Source: Spirochaetota bacterium (GTDB lineage: Bacteria > Spirochaetota > Spirochaetia > Treponematales > Breznakiellaceae). Taken from it: a DNA stretch of 10,092 bases. Both the position numbers and the translations under genes were made by a program. Positions 1 through 7,496 of this stretch are shown here, one piece after another. Location: NCBI GenBank assembly GCA_023406985.1, contig JAEXTK010000249.1, positions 1-10,092 on the forward strand, in the 5' to 3' direction. Position 1 is the first letter of the stretch. Each line of letters starts with the position of its first letter. The notes below the pieces were generated by a model. The model searched no databases. It worked only from the letters and a program-made list of their open reading frames with translations, and was not told the DNA's origin.

Positions 1-1
1 G

Positions 2-106
2 CGCGGCCCCCGGACGCCGGCGGCCCGGGCGGCCGCGGCCCCTGCGTCCGCATCCGGCGCGGCCTCATCCGCGCACGGCCTTGCGCCGCGGCCCGCCGCG
101 GCGTAG
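2..106 (+). CDS. Possible 3' end of an upstream gene (Ala/Pro-rich tail)
   Basis: The frame starting at base 2 is open from the window edge to a TAG at 104-106. It encodes about 34 residues rich in Ala, Pro and Ser, resembling a low-complexity C-terminal tail. The downstream ATG lies 16 bp after the stop, so the two genes could share an operon. The other two frames are also open here because the DNA is extremely GC-rich; one ends at TGA 124-126 and would overlap the next start as ATGA. The choice of frame is therefore uncertain, and no function can be assigned. Confidence 0.3.
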   Translation, partial: RGPRTPAARAAAAPASASGAASSAHGLAPRPAAA

Positions 107-122
107 TCTTTCGTCAAAGCCC

Positions 123-1106
123 ATGAAGCCGATCGCGATACGGGTGGATGAGCGCGTCGAGCTCCTGGCCGTACTGGCCCACCTTTCGACGTATGACCGG
201 CGGCTCCGCGCCTTCCTCAAGGCTGATCCCCTGCCGCCGACGAATCTCTTCTATCATTCGGTCATCGATCATTTCTCCGATGATGCCGACGCGCCGGCGG
301 TGCGTTTGTTCGATCGGCTCACGACGAATCCCCGCTTCATGTTCGATGCCCCGGTCAGACTCTTCCTTTCCCTGGATCGCGAGGAGACGGATGGTTGCGA
401 TCCGGAACTCGCCGAGCGGTGCGGCGACCGCGCCCTGCTGGACGACGTCAGGAGCGCGAGCCTCGAGTTCTTGAGCGCGAGCCGATTCCGCGCCTTTATC
501 CGAGCCAATGCGGCATCCTACGCTCGGCTGGAACGCGGCGTCGCGGATTGGTTGGGCGGAGGCGACCCCATCGGGACCCTCGAATCGTACCTCGGTCTGT
601 CGAATTCGACCTATCGCGTGATCCTCGCGCCGCTCCTCATCGGTAACTACGGCGCGTACCTCACGGGGGCGGCCGGCCGAGAGGCCTGCGCGGTCGTCAC
701 GCCGGTGAACGATGGGGGCCTGTCCTTCGGAAGCGGCGACCACGTGCTCGGGATAGCCTGGCACGAGTTCCTGCATTCCTTCGTCAACGACCTCACGGCC
801 GGCTTCCTACGCCGTGCCGGCTCAGCCTCCCTCTCCGGCGTGGCGGTGGACGAAGCGATGCGGAGCCGGGCCTACCCCGAGGCGAAGCAGGTCATCGACG
901 AGAGCGTCATCCGCGCTCTCGTCGTGCGCCTCTTCTCGTTTACCGGCAAAGCCGAACACGCTGCACGATTGTCGGCATGGGAACGGGAGGCGGGGTTCGT
1001 CCGCGTGCCCGCGTTGATCGAGCTTTTACGCGAATACGAGGCGGATCGGGCCTCGTACGCCACGATCGTCGATTTCTATCCGCGGCTCCTTTCGGTCTTC
1101 GAATAG
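123..1106 (+). CDS. DUF4932-type putative zinc metalloprotease
   Basis: The protein has 327 residues from ATG 123; a TTG at 81 would add 14 Arg/Pro-rich residues and looks less natural. The N-terminus reads IRVDERVELLAVLAHL, which matches the conserved opening of DUF4932 proteins as I remember them. HEFLH at residues 214-218 is an HExxH zinc site. A Glu about 42 residues later (E260, in DESVIRA) could be the third ligand of a gluzincin. I see no signal peptide or membrane segment, so it is probably cytoplasmic. Substrate and pathway are unknown; proteolysis is inferred from the motif alone. No strong ribosome binding site precedes 123, so the start is open to revision. It converges on the gap gene. 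Confidence 0.72.
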   Translation: MKPIAIRVDERVELLAVLAHLSTYDRRLRAFLKADPLPPTNLFYHSVIDHFSDDADAPAVRLFDRLTTNPRFMFDAPVRLFLSLDREETDGCDPELAERCGDRALLDDVRSASLEFLSASRFRAFIRANAASYARLERGVADWLGGGDPIGTLESYLGLSNSTYRVILAPLLIGNYGAYLTGAAGREACAVVTPVNDGGLSFGSGDHVLGIAWHEFLHSFVNDLTAGFLRRAGSASLSGVAVDEAMRSRAYPEAKQVIDESVIRALVVRLFSFTGKAEHAARLSAWEREAGFVRVPALIELLREYEADRASYATIVDFYPRLLSVFE

Positions 1107-1150
1107 CCGAGCCGCTGCCCCGCAGTCCGCGGCCCCCGCGCGGTAGCCCC

Positions 1151-1163
1151 GCCGCCCGGCGGC
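1151..1163. terminator. GC hairpin between convergent genes
   Basis: GCCGC, a 3-base loop and GCGGC form a short strong hairpin 45 bp after the DUF4932 stop, between convergent genes. There is no T-run after it, so intrinsic termination is only a possibility. Confidence 0.25.
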
Positions 1164-1170
1164 TGTCGCG

Positions 1171-1199
1171 GCCCGCAGGGCATCCATCTCCCCGCGGGC
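1171..1199 (-). terminator. Candidate terminator hairpin after gap
   Basis: The arms GCCCGC (1171-1176) plus GGG (1178-1180) pair with CCC plus GCGGGC (1191-1199). This gives nine G-C pairs with one bulged base and a 10-base loop. It starts 11 bases past the gap stop codon. It lacks a T-tract, so it may instead be a 3'-end stabilising stem or act together with the neighbouring hairpin at 1151-1163. Confidence 0.4.
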
Positions 1200-1209
1200 A
1201 GAGTCCCCG

Positions 1210-2226
1210 CTACAGTCCCGCCTTCGCCATGTGGAGCGCCAACTCCACGACGCGGTTGGAGAAGGCCCACTCGTTGTCGTACCAGGAGAGGACCTTCACC
1301 ATGCGGCCGCCCGTCACCAGCGTGGAGAGGGCATCCAGGACGGAGGATCGCTCGTCGCCGCCGTAGTCGGCGGAGACGCGGGGCTCCTCGCTGTAGCCGA
1401 GGATTCCGCGGAGCGGCCCGGCCTCGGAGGCCGCGCGGAAGACCGCGTTCACCTCCGCGGCGGTGACGGCGCGGCCCACGCGGACGGTGAGGTCCACGAT
1501 GGAGACCACGGGTACGGGCACGCGGAGCGAGAAGCCCGCGAGCCGGCCGTCCAATTCGGGGATGACGCGGCCGATGGCTTTGGCGGCGCCGGTGGAGTAG
1601 GGGATGATGGAGACGGCGGCCGCCCGCGCGCCGCGGAGATCCTTTTCCGGCTGGTCGTGGAGGGCCTGGCTGTTCGTGTAGGCGTGGGTCGTCATCATCT
1701 GGCCGTGCTCGATGCGGAACTGGTCGTGGAGGACGCGGGCCAGGGGCGCGAGGGCGTTGGTGGTGCAGGACCCGTTGGACACCACGTAGTGTTTCGACGG
1801 GTCGTAGAGATCCTGATTGACGCCCATCACGACCGTGAGGTCGTCGCCCTTGGCGGGCGCCGAGATGAGGACGCGCTTGGCCCCTCCCGACGTGATGTGG
1901 ACTTCCGCCTTGGCCTTTTCGGTGAAGCGCCCGGTGGACTCGATGACGAGATCCACGCCCTCCTTGGCCCACGGGATCGATGCGGGATCGCGCTCCGCGT
2001 AGACCGCGATGCGCTCGCCGTTCACGAGGATGCCGTTGGCCGCCGCTTCCACCGTGGCCGGCAGCTTCCCGTAGAGGGAATCGTGGGCGAGCAGGTGGGC
2101 CAGCACGGAGGCGTCCGTGAGGTCGTTCACCGCCGCGATGCGGATGGCGGGATTCCCGAGGGCCGCGCGGAGCACCGTGCGACCGATCCGTCCGAAGCCG
2201 TTGATACCGATGTTCAGCATATTCAT
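1210..2226 (-). CDS. gap: Glyceraldehyde-3-phosphate dehydrogenase, type I
   Basis: This cytoplasmic glycolytic enzyme oxidises glyceraldehyde 3-phosphate with NAD and phosphate to 1,3-bisphosphoglycerate. From the ATG at 2226 it has 338 residues, the normal length. It opens with the Rossmann motif INGFGRIGR. D35 in NDLTD is the Asp that favours NAD over NADP. The catalytic Cys is C154 in SNGSCTTN, and the catalytic His is H181 in THAYTNSQ. The SIIPYSTGAAKA segment is intact. AAGGAG lies 4 bases before ATG 2226; a second ATG at 2220 is 10 bases away and also possible. The frame stays open to 2301, inside the upstream regulator gene, but that extension is not family sequence. It probably shares a transcript with the GlxA-type gene 61 bp upstream. 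Confidence 0.97.
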   Translation of the reverse strand: MNMLNIGINGFGRIGRTVLRAALGNPAIRIAAVNDLTDASVLAHLLAHDSLYGKLPATVEAAANGILVNGERIAVYAERDPASIPWAKEGVDLVIESTGRFTEKAKAEVHITSGGAKRVLISAPAKGDDLTVVMGVNQDLYDPSKHYVVSNGSCTTNALAPLARVLHDQFRIEHGQMMTTHAYTNSQALHDQPEKDLRGARAAAVSIIPYSTGAAKAIGRVIPELDGRLAGFSLRVPVPVVSIVDLTVRVGRAVTAAEVNAVFRAASEAGPLRGILGYSEEPRVSADYGGDERSSVLDALSTLVTGGRMVKVLSWYDNEWAFSNRVVELALHMAKAGL

Positions 2227-2227
2227 G

Positions 2228-2267
2228 CTTCTCCTTCCGCGCTCCAAGGTGCCGAAAAAAGGAGAAG
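2228..2267 (-). promoter_or_regulatory. Inverted repeat covering the gap ribosome binding site
   Basis: On the minus strand CTTCTCCTT (2267-2259) and AAGGAGAAG (2236-2228) are perfect 9-base complements separated by 22 bases. The second copy contains the AAGGAG Shine-Dalgarno site of gap. If the RNA folds this way, the ribosome site is masked. The pairing is seen in the sequence; a regulatory role is inference. Confidence 0.4.
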
Positions 2268-2287
2268 ATGAAAATGACGAAGTTCGA

Positions 2288-3298
2288 TCAGTTTCTGCCA
2301 ATTCCCGCCGGGAAACGCCCGTTCCGGCCGAAGCGGGCGCGGTAGTCTTGCGGTGAGACGCCGAGTTCGCGGCTGAAGGCGCGGCGGAGGCTCGTGGCCG
2401 AGCCCAAACCGCACGACGCGGCGATGCCCTCCACGGTTTCTTCGGTCTCTTCCAGGCTGCGCCTGGCCGCTTCCAGCCGGAGTTCTTCCACGAAGCGCGC
2501 GGGCGGTACGCCGACCTCTTCTCGGAAGACCCGGGCGAAGTTCCGGGGGCTCATCGCGGTCCGCTCGGCCAGCCGCTCCACGCGGAGGTCTTCGGCCAGG
2601 TGGTCCAGGGCCCAGAGTTGGAGCTCCCGGATGCGGCGGTCGTGCTTGGCCTGGCGCCGCAGGGGCGCGCTGAACTGCGACTGGCCTCCGGGGCGACGCA
2701 GGTAGATGACGAGGTCGCGGGCCACCTCCCGGGCTATCTCGCTGCCGAGGTCCTCTTCCACGAGGGCGAGGGCCAGGTCGAAGCCCGCGGTCGCGCCGGC
2801 GGAAGTCGCGATCTTGCCGTCCCGCACGTAGATGGAGTCGGCCTCCACCGTCACGTCCGGATACCGCCGCGCCAAGTCCGCGGCCCGCAGCCAATGCGTC
2901 GTCGCGCGCTTTCCGGAAAGGAGCCCCGCCTCCGCCAGCACGAAGGCTCCGGCGCAGACGGAGACGACCCTGCGCGCGCGGGGGGCGGCGCGCCGAACCC
3001 AGGCCGCGACTTCCGACAGCGCTTCGGGATTCGCCGCGCTGCCGCCGCCGGCCACGAGCACCGTATCCCGGTCCGCTTCGGCTTCCAGTTCGGCCAGGTT
3101 CGCGTCCGCGAGCAGCCGTACGCCCGAGCTCCCCGTGACGACCTTGGCGGATCCGCTCGTGGCCGTCACGCACTCATAGCGCTCCAGCCGGGAGTCCGGC
3201 GGAAGCGCCCTGTTCGCGCGGGCGAAGATGTCCGCGATGCCCGCGGCCTCGAAGAGGAGTCCGTTCCCGCTCACGATCACTACGACGTTCCGCGCCAT
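2288..3298 (-). CDS. GlxA-family transcriptional regulator (DJ-1/PfpI + AraC)
   Basis: This is a 336-residue cytoplasmic DNA-binding protein with two domains. Residues 1 to about 190 form a DJ-1/PfpI class I amidotransferase-like domain. Its nucleophile-elbow motif is SVCAGAF with C115, followed by the ATTHW segment (132-136) typical of this regulator family. Residues 225-325 form an AraC/XylS double helix-turn-helix: first helix pair near 239-260, second near 287-312, ending in the usual GVSPQDYR. Full length matches family norms. The start at 3298 has an AGAGGGA site a few bases upstream. It lies directly upstream of gap on the same strand and diverges from the J-domain-like gene. Family members often regulate nitrogen or quaternary-amine metabolism; the ligand and targets here are unknown, and control of gap is only suggested by proximity. 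Confidence 0.93.
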   Translation of the reverse strand: MARNVVVIVSGNGLLFEAAGIADIFARANRALPPDSRLERYECVTATSGSAKVVTGSSGVRLLADANLAELEAEADRDTVLVAGGGSAANPEALSEVAAWVRRAAPRARRVVSVCAGAFVLAEAGLLSGKRATTHWLRAADLARRYPDVTVEADSIYVRDGKIATSAGATAGFDLALALVEEDLGSEIAREVARDLVIYLRRPGGQSQFSAPLRRQAKHDRRIRELQLWALDHLAEDLRVERLAERTAMSPRNFARVFREEVGVPPARFVEELRLEAARRSLEETEETVEGIAASCGLGSATSLRRAFSRELGVSPQDYRARFGRNGRFPAGIGRN

Positions 3299-3364
3299 GC
3301 GTTTCCCTCTGTCCTCGATCGGTCACTCTAGCTCTCGCCGACCCGCTCGGCCTGTACTAAAATA

Positions 3365-4069
3365 ATGAAAAGTATGAATGTTTTCGACGAGGCTCTCGCG
3401 ACCGGCAGGATCGTCGAGGTCCGCGATCTCAAGATCCTGTTTTGGACGCTCGCCAAAAAGCTGCACCCCGATAGTGCCGCGTTCCCTGCGGGCGAGCAAG
3501 CCTTCATCAAGCTGAAGCGCGATTTCGACGACGCCGTCCGGACCCTGGCGCGGGCCGAAGCCGCGCGGGCTGCCGCGCCCGCGGACCAGCCGTGGGCGGC
3601 TCACCATGCGCCGGCGTCGCATCCCGCGGCGTCCACGGCGCATTCCGCGGCGTCGGCTGCGCATCTCGCGACGTCGGCCGGCCCCGGCGATTTCCAAAAA
3701 TGCGCGGGCCTCTTTTCCGACCTTATCGCCAGCAATTTCCCCATGGCGCGGCGGGAAGGCAACAAGCGGTACGCGGAGCGTATCCTCGAGCTGAACCGCG
3801 AACTCGGCCTCTTCGGCATGGTCGATCTCTTCCTGGAGTGCGAACGGGAGCTCCTGGAAATCCGGGGCGACTCCATCGTCCTGAACCACGCCTTCAACCT
3901 GGTGCGCCTGTACCTCTACAACCTGTCGGACTACATCGGCACCGGAAACTACTTCTCCAAAATCTATCTCGCCCAGGCCCGCCAATCGGTCATGACCTGC
4001 CTCGCAGGGCACGACGCCCGCGGGACGGTCCGCCTCATCGGCTGGTTTCTGGCCGGCCTTGCTTCCTGA
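3365..4069 (+). CDS. J-domain-like protein of unknown function
   Basis: This is a 234-residue soluble protein with no signal peptide or membrane helix. Residues about 5-62 resemble a DnaJ J-domain: a helix ending LAKKLHPD places the HPD tripeptide, which stimulates DnaK ATPase, at 34-36. A following helix (GEQAFIKLKRDFDDAV) matches J-domain helix III. Residues 66-107 are an Ala/His/Pro-rich linker with three 7-residue repeats. Residues 108-234 are a helical region I do not recognise. It could be a DnaK co-chaperone with a private client domain, or a degenerate J-domain used for something else. The start at 3365 lacks a clear ribosome binding site; an in-frame ATG at 3374 is an alternative. 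The next gene downstream is a chemoreceptor, which has its own promoter. Confidence 0.75.
   Translation: MKSMNVFDEALATGRIVEVRDLKILFWTLAKKLHPDSAAFPAGEQAFIKLKRDFDDAVRTLARAEAARAAAPADQPWAAHHAPASHPAASTAHSAASAAHLATSAGPGDFQKCAGLFSDLIASNFPMARREGNKRYAERILELNRELGLFGMVDLFLECERELLEIRGDSIVLNHAFNLVRLYLYNLSDYIGTGNYFSKIYLAQARQSVMTCLAGHDARGTVRLIGWFLAGLAS
3608..3670 (+). repeat. Three imperfect 21-bp tandem repeats encoding Ala/His heptads
   Basis: Three in-frame 21-base units (3608-3628, 3629-3649, 3650-3670) encode APASHPA, ASTAHSA and ASAAHLA. His sits at the same place in each unit and the last Ala is conserved. The repeats form the flexible linker of the J-domain-like protein and probably arose by slippage. 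Confidence 0.7.
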
Positions 4070-4087
4070 CTGCGATGATATTATACT
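4059..4087 (+). promoter_or_regulatory. Sigma-70-like promoter for the chemoreceptor gene
   Basis: TTGCTT (4059-4064) and TATACT (4082-4087) are separated by exactly 17 bp. They match the -35 box 3 of 6 and the -10 box 5 of 6. The -35 lies inside the last codons of the preceding gene. The expected transcript start near 4094 gives a leader of about 68 bases, which contains two small inverted repeats (ATGAG/CTCAT at 4116-4128, and TCGTC/GACGA just before the ribosome binding site). Confidence 0.5.
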
Positions 4088-4161
4088 TTTTGGAGATGGA
4101 AGAGATTCTGGTTTAATGAGGGTCTCATCACCGTCGTTCGTCGCATGACGAGAGGTAGTTG

Positions 4162-6036
4162 ATGCGGATTCGATCCAAGATATTCCTGCTGGTCGCGACG
4201 TCGGTACTCTTCATGGTGTTCCTCATCAGCGTGTTCGTTTCCGTGCAGGCGTATACGGCGCGGATCGAAGAAGAGCGCCGCGTCCTCCTCGCGCTCAACG
4301 AGACGGTGAAGGACCTGGTCGCGGCCGTCAACATGCTGGACTCGGGACAGATCGATTCAAGCCGTACGCGCCTCGCGAACAAACGCGCGGACCTGGATGC
4401 CGTATTCACCGCGGTCGCCGAACTCAAGGAGATCCCATCCATGGACGCCTCCTTGCGTGACGCGATCCAGATCATCCGCGATCTCGGCGCTCTCACGACC
4501 GAGGACCTCGATAAGCTCTCCGCGTCCTACGACACGCTGAAGGCGGACGCGCAGCAGTATTTCCTTTCCACCAATGTGACTACGCTCCGCGATTTCTATA
4601 CGTTCGATAACGTGCGGGAGAAGAACGACCTCACGGCCGTTTACGCCCGCCTTGAGGACCTCGTGACCCTGTCGTGGGGGCTCACGGATACGCTCAACTC
4701 GTTGAGCGACGTCATCGCCGAAAAGAACCTGCTCGTGGACGCGGCCATATCCGCGGCGAATCGGCGCTCCGCCCTCCTGTCGAGCGGTATGGCCCTCGTC
4801 CTCGTCGCTTCCTCTCTCCTCATGGCCTTCTTCTTCAGCCACTCCTTCGCGAAGCCCATCGTCGCCATCGAGGGCGCCATCGGCGCGGTCCGGTCGGGCG
4901 ACCTCACGGTCCGCGCCGCGGCGACCAGCAAGGACGAGATGGGGCGACTCGGCGACAACCTCAACACGTTCCTCGCCACGCTGTCGGCTTCCATCGCTGA
5001 GATCAAGGCCGTGTCGCGCCAGAGCCTCGCGCTCAGGGACGAGTTCGGCCGCGCCGTAGCCGGGGCCTCCAGCTCGTCGACCGAGATCGGCGCCTCCGCC
5101 GAGTCCATCCGGCGCCGGATCGCGGACCTGGACGAACGCATCATTGGCGCCCGCGCGTCGCTCGATACCATGATGCGCCTCATCGTGGAGTACTCCGGCC
5201 GCATAGCGGAGCAGGACGGGATGGTCTACCGATCGGCCCAGTCGGTGGAGGGCATGCTCGCCTCTATCGGTTCCATCGCGGAACTCGCCGATCGGGACCG
5301 CGCAGCTTCCGCCAGTTTGGAATCGGCGGCCGCGGACGGGCGGATCGTGTTCAAGGATACCTTCGATCGCCTATCGGGCATAGAGAACAGCGTGGGGGCG
5401 ATCACCGAGATGGCGACGGTCATAGAGGACATCGCCGCGCAAACGAATCTCCTGGCCATGAACGCGGCCATCGAGGCCGCGCACGCCGGAGAGTCCGGCA
5501 AGGGGTTCGCGGTGGTCGCGAGCGAGATCCGCAAACTCGCCCAGGCCGCCACCGAAAGTTCCCGCCGCATCGGCGATATCGTCGGCTCCATCGCCGACCT
5601 CGGCAAGAAGGCTTCCGGGTCCCGCGACCGGGCGACGGCCGCCTTCGCGGAAATCGATTCCCAGATCGGCCAGGTCGCGTCATCGGCGCGGGACGTGGAT
5701 GCCCTCATCGGTACGATCCGCGCCGAGGCCGCGAGCCTGCTCGGCGCCATGCGTTCGCTCCGCGAAGTCTCCGCCCGGACCGCGGAAGGCGCGGGTCAGA
5801 TCGAGGGGTCCGCCCGTTCCCTGGAGACCACCGTCTCGGAAGTCGCCCGGGTATCCGGCGAGGTGAACTCCAACAGCGCGGAGATCACGGCGGGCCTCGG
5901 CGAAATATCCGTGGCCATGGGTGAGGTCTCCACGCTCGCGCAGAATATCGGCGAATCGGGATCCCGGCTCGACGCGGCGATCAATTCGTTCAAGACGGAA
6001 GACGAGCCTACGGTGCGGGAGGAAGCGCCCGTCTAG
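4162..6036 (+). CDS. Methyl-accepting chemotaxis protein
   Basis: This 624-residue inner-membrane chemoreceptor signals to CheA/CheW. Order of parts: membrane helix 1 (about 7-30), a 170-residue helical periplasmic sensor (31-200, probably a four-helix bundle), membrane helix 2 (205-227), a HAMP domain (228-282) and a long cytoplasmic coiled-coil hairpin. The conserved signalling tip is at about 421-465, with QTNLLAMNAAIEAAHAGE and GKGFAVVASEIRKLA. The C-terminus ends in acidic TVREEAPV and lacks the NWETF-type pentapeptide that tethers CheR/CheB, so adaptation enzymes must reach it another way. ATG 4162 has AGAGG 6 bases upstream; a TTG directly before it is not needed. No che genes are adjacent, so it is an orphan receptor. 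The ligand is unknown. Confidence 0.96.
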   Translation: MRIRSKIFLLVATSVLFMVFLISVFVSVQAYTARIEEERRVLLALNETVKDLVAAVNMLDSGQIDSSRTRLANKRADLDAVFTAVAELKEIPSMDASLRDAIQIIRDLGALTTEDLDKLSASYDTLKADAQQYFLSTNVTTLRDFYTFDNVREKNDLTAVYARLEDLVTLSWGLTDTLNSLSDVIAEKNLLVDAAISAANRRSALLSSGMALVLVASSLLMAFFFSHSFAKPIVAIEGAIGAVRSGDLTVRAAATSKDEMGRLGDNLNTFLATLSASIAEIKAVSRQSLALRDEFGRAVAGASSSSTEIGASAESIRRRIADLDERIIGARASLDTMMRLIVEYSGRIAEQDGMVYRSAQSVEGMLASIGSIAELADRDRAASASLESAAADGRIVFKDTFDRLSGIENSVGAITEMATVIEDIAAQTNLLAMNAAIEAAHAGESGKGFAVVASEIRKLAQAATESSRRIGDIVGSIADLGKKASGSRDRATAAFAEIDSQIGQVASSARDVDALIGTIRAEAASLLGAMRSLREVSARTAEGAGQIEGSARSLETTVSEVARVSGEVNSNSAEITAGLGEISVAMGEVSTLAQNIGESGSRLDAAINSFKTEDEPTVREEAPV

Positions 6037-6064
6037 CCGCTCAAGCGGCGCCACCGGGGGCGCC
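6037..6064. terminator. Hairpins at a convergent gene junction
   Basis: Right after the chemoreceptor stop, CCGC and GCGG form a stem (6037-6048). Next to it, the palindromic GGCGCC occurs twice (6047-6052 and 6059-6064) around a 6-base spacer. The opposing stop codons are only 4 bp apart, so the structure overlaps the MocR 3' end and could serve both strands. No T-tract is present. Confidence 0.3.
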
Positions 6065-7489
6065 CGCGCGCTCCCACGGCGCGAGCTGGCCGGCCATGGC
6101 CCCGAGCTTGGCCACCGACTCGGCGATCTCCGCATTCCAGTAGCCCGAGCACAGCCGTAGGTAATTGCCGAAGCGCCCCGAAACGGAGAAGGCCGGACCG
6201 GGACAGAGTCCGATATCCGCCTCCAAGGCCCGCCGGTAGAGTTCCAGGGAGTTCACTTCCGCGGGAAGTTCCACCCACAGCGTCATGCCGCCCTGGGGCC
6301 GCGAGGTCCTCGTCCCCTCGGGGAAGTGCGTGGCGACCGTCTCCTGCAGGCATCCCATTTGTCGGGCCAATTGGCTTCGGAGCCGCCTGAGATGCTTTTC
6401 GTAGGGCTCGTCCCGGAGATAGGCGGCCACGGCCTTCTGGGTGACGGAAGTCGTGGTGGCGGTGAATAGGGACTTGAGGTTGACGAGGCGGTCCTGGTAC
6501 TTCCCGCCGATGAGCCAGCCTATCCGCCATCCGGAGGTCAGGGTCTTGGAGAACGAGGAACAGTAGATCACGTTTCCCGACCGATCGAACGCCTTGCAGG
6601 TGAGCGGCCGCCGCGGGCCGAAGGCGGTCTCGCCGAAGATGTCGTCTTCGATGAGCGGCACTCCGCGTTCGTCGAGGAGCCGCACGAGTTCCCGCTTACT
6701 GTCCTCGGGGACGGCGGCTCCCGTGGGATTGCTGTAATTGGAGACGAGGAGCACCGCGCGGATCGGATGGTGCTTGAGCGCGAATCGGAGTATATCGACG
6801 TTGATGCCGGTCTCGGGGTCGGACGGTATCTCCATGACGCGGAGGCCCAGTTCCTCGCAGAGCAGGCCGAAGTTCATGTAGGTCGGACTTTCCACGGCGA
6901 CGAGGTCGCCGCTCTTGCAGACGGCTTGGAGCGCGAGGTGGTACGCCTCGGTGCAGCCGTTCGTGACGAGGATGTCGTCCGGTCCGGCCACGATGCCCGC
7001 GTCCAGGCTGATGCGGGCGATCTGTTCCCGCAGGGCCTGGTCCCCCGGCAGGAAAAGGTAGTTCAATCCCCGTCCGCCTGCGAGTCGGGTTTCCTCCACG
7101 AGATGATGGTTGAGCCGCTTCTCCGGGAGGAGCTCCGGATCGACGATGGCCAAGGAGAGCCTGAGTCCCGCGCCGCCGCTCCGGTCCTGGAGCGGTCCCA
7201 GGATACGGCAGATGCTCATCTTGGTGGGGTCGAGGGTCTCGCTTCGCTCTTGGGAGGTTCGCGCGAGCGGCAGGACGCGTCGCCGTACGAAGAAGCCCGA
7301 CTGCGGCCGGCCTTCGATGTATCGCTGCGATTCCAGCAGCGAATAGGCTTCCTTCACCGTATTGACGCTGACCCCGAGCTTCGAACTCATGGACCGGATG
7401 GAGGGAATCCGATCTCCTTCGCGGTAGCTTCCCGCGTCGATCGCCTTGAGAAGGTTGTCCGCGATGCCTCCGTACAACGTTTCCTTCAT
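6041..7489 (-). CDS. MocR-type regulator (GntR winged helix + aminotransferase fold)
   Basis: The protein has 482 residues from ATG 7489, normal for MocR regulators. Residues 5-70 are a GntR winged helix (EGDRIPSIRSMSSKLGVSVNTV). Residues about 105-475 are a fold-type I aminotransferase domain that binds PLP. Key residues include NPTG at 254-257, D283 in LIEDDIFGE, the Schiff-base lysine K315 in SSFSKTLTSGWR, and R322. Family members sense PLP or an amino compound and usually control a divergent neighbour, here the DUF2917 gene. The start is uncertain: no good ribosome site precedes 7489, a GTG lies 18 bases upstream at 7507, and the frame stays open to 7669. A bifunctional or purely enzymatic role cannot be excluded. 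It converges on the chemoreceptor gene. Confidence 0.93.
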   Translation of the reverse strand: MKETLYGGIADNLLKAIDAGSYREGDRIPSIRSMSSKLGVSVNTVKEAYSLLESQRYIEGRPQSGFFVRRRVLPLARTSQERSETLDPTKMSICRILGPLQDRSGGAGLRLSLAIVDPELLPEKRLNHHLVEETRLAGGRGLNYLFLPGDQALREQIARISLDAGIVAGPDDILVTNGCTEAYHLALQAVCKSGDLVAVESPTYMNFGLLCEELGLRVMEIPSDPETGINVDILRFALKHHPIRAVLLVSNYSNPTGAAVPEDSKRELVRLLDERGVPLIEDDIFGETAFGPRRPLTCKAFDRSGNVIYCSSFSKTLTSGWRIGWLIGGKYQDRLVNLKSLFTATTTSVTQKAVAAYLRDEPYEKHLRRLRSQLARQMGCLQETVATHFPEGTRTSRPQGGMTLWVELPAEVNSLELYRRALEADIGLCPGPAFSVSGRFGNYLRLCSGYWNAEIAESVAKLGAMAGQLAPWERAGAPGGAA

Positions 7490-7496
7490 ACGCGCT

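Noticed and set aside
114..776. 220-codon minus-strand frame opposite the DUF4932 gene
   Set aside because: It has no motif, while the plus strand encodes HExxH and a family-like N-terminus.
1231..2271. 346-codon open frame on the plus strand opposite gap
   Set aside because: It is antisense to a clear GAPDH; its product is His/Gly/Arg-rich with no domain, as expected from GC-rich antisense codons.
2227..2301. Longer gap start at 2301
   Set aside because: The added 25 residues are Ser/Phe-rich non-family sequence overlapping the regulator gene, and the Shine-Dalgarno site is next to 2226.
2223..3173. 316-codon minus-strand frame inside the GlxA-type gene
   Set aside because: It lies in another frame of a gene with two recognisable domains; its product is Arg/Gly/Pro-rich low-complexity sequence.
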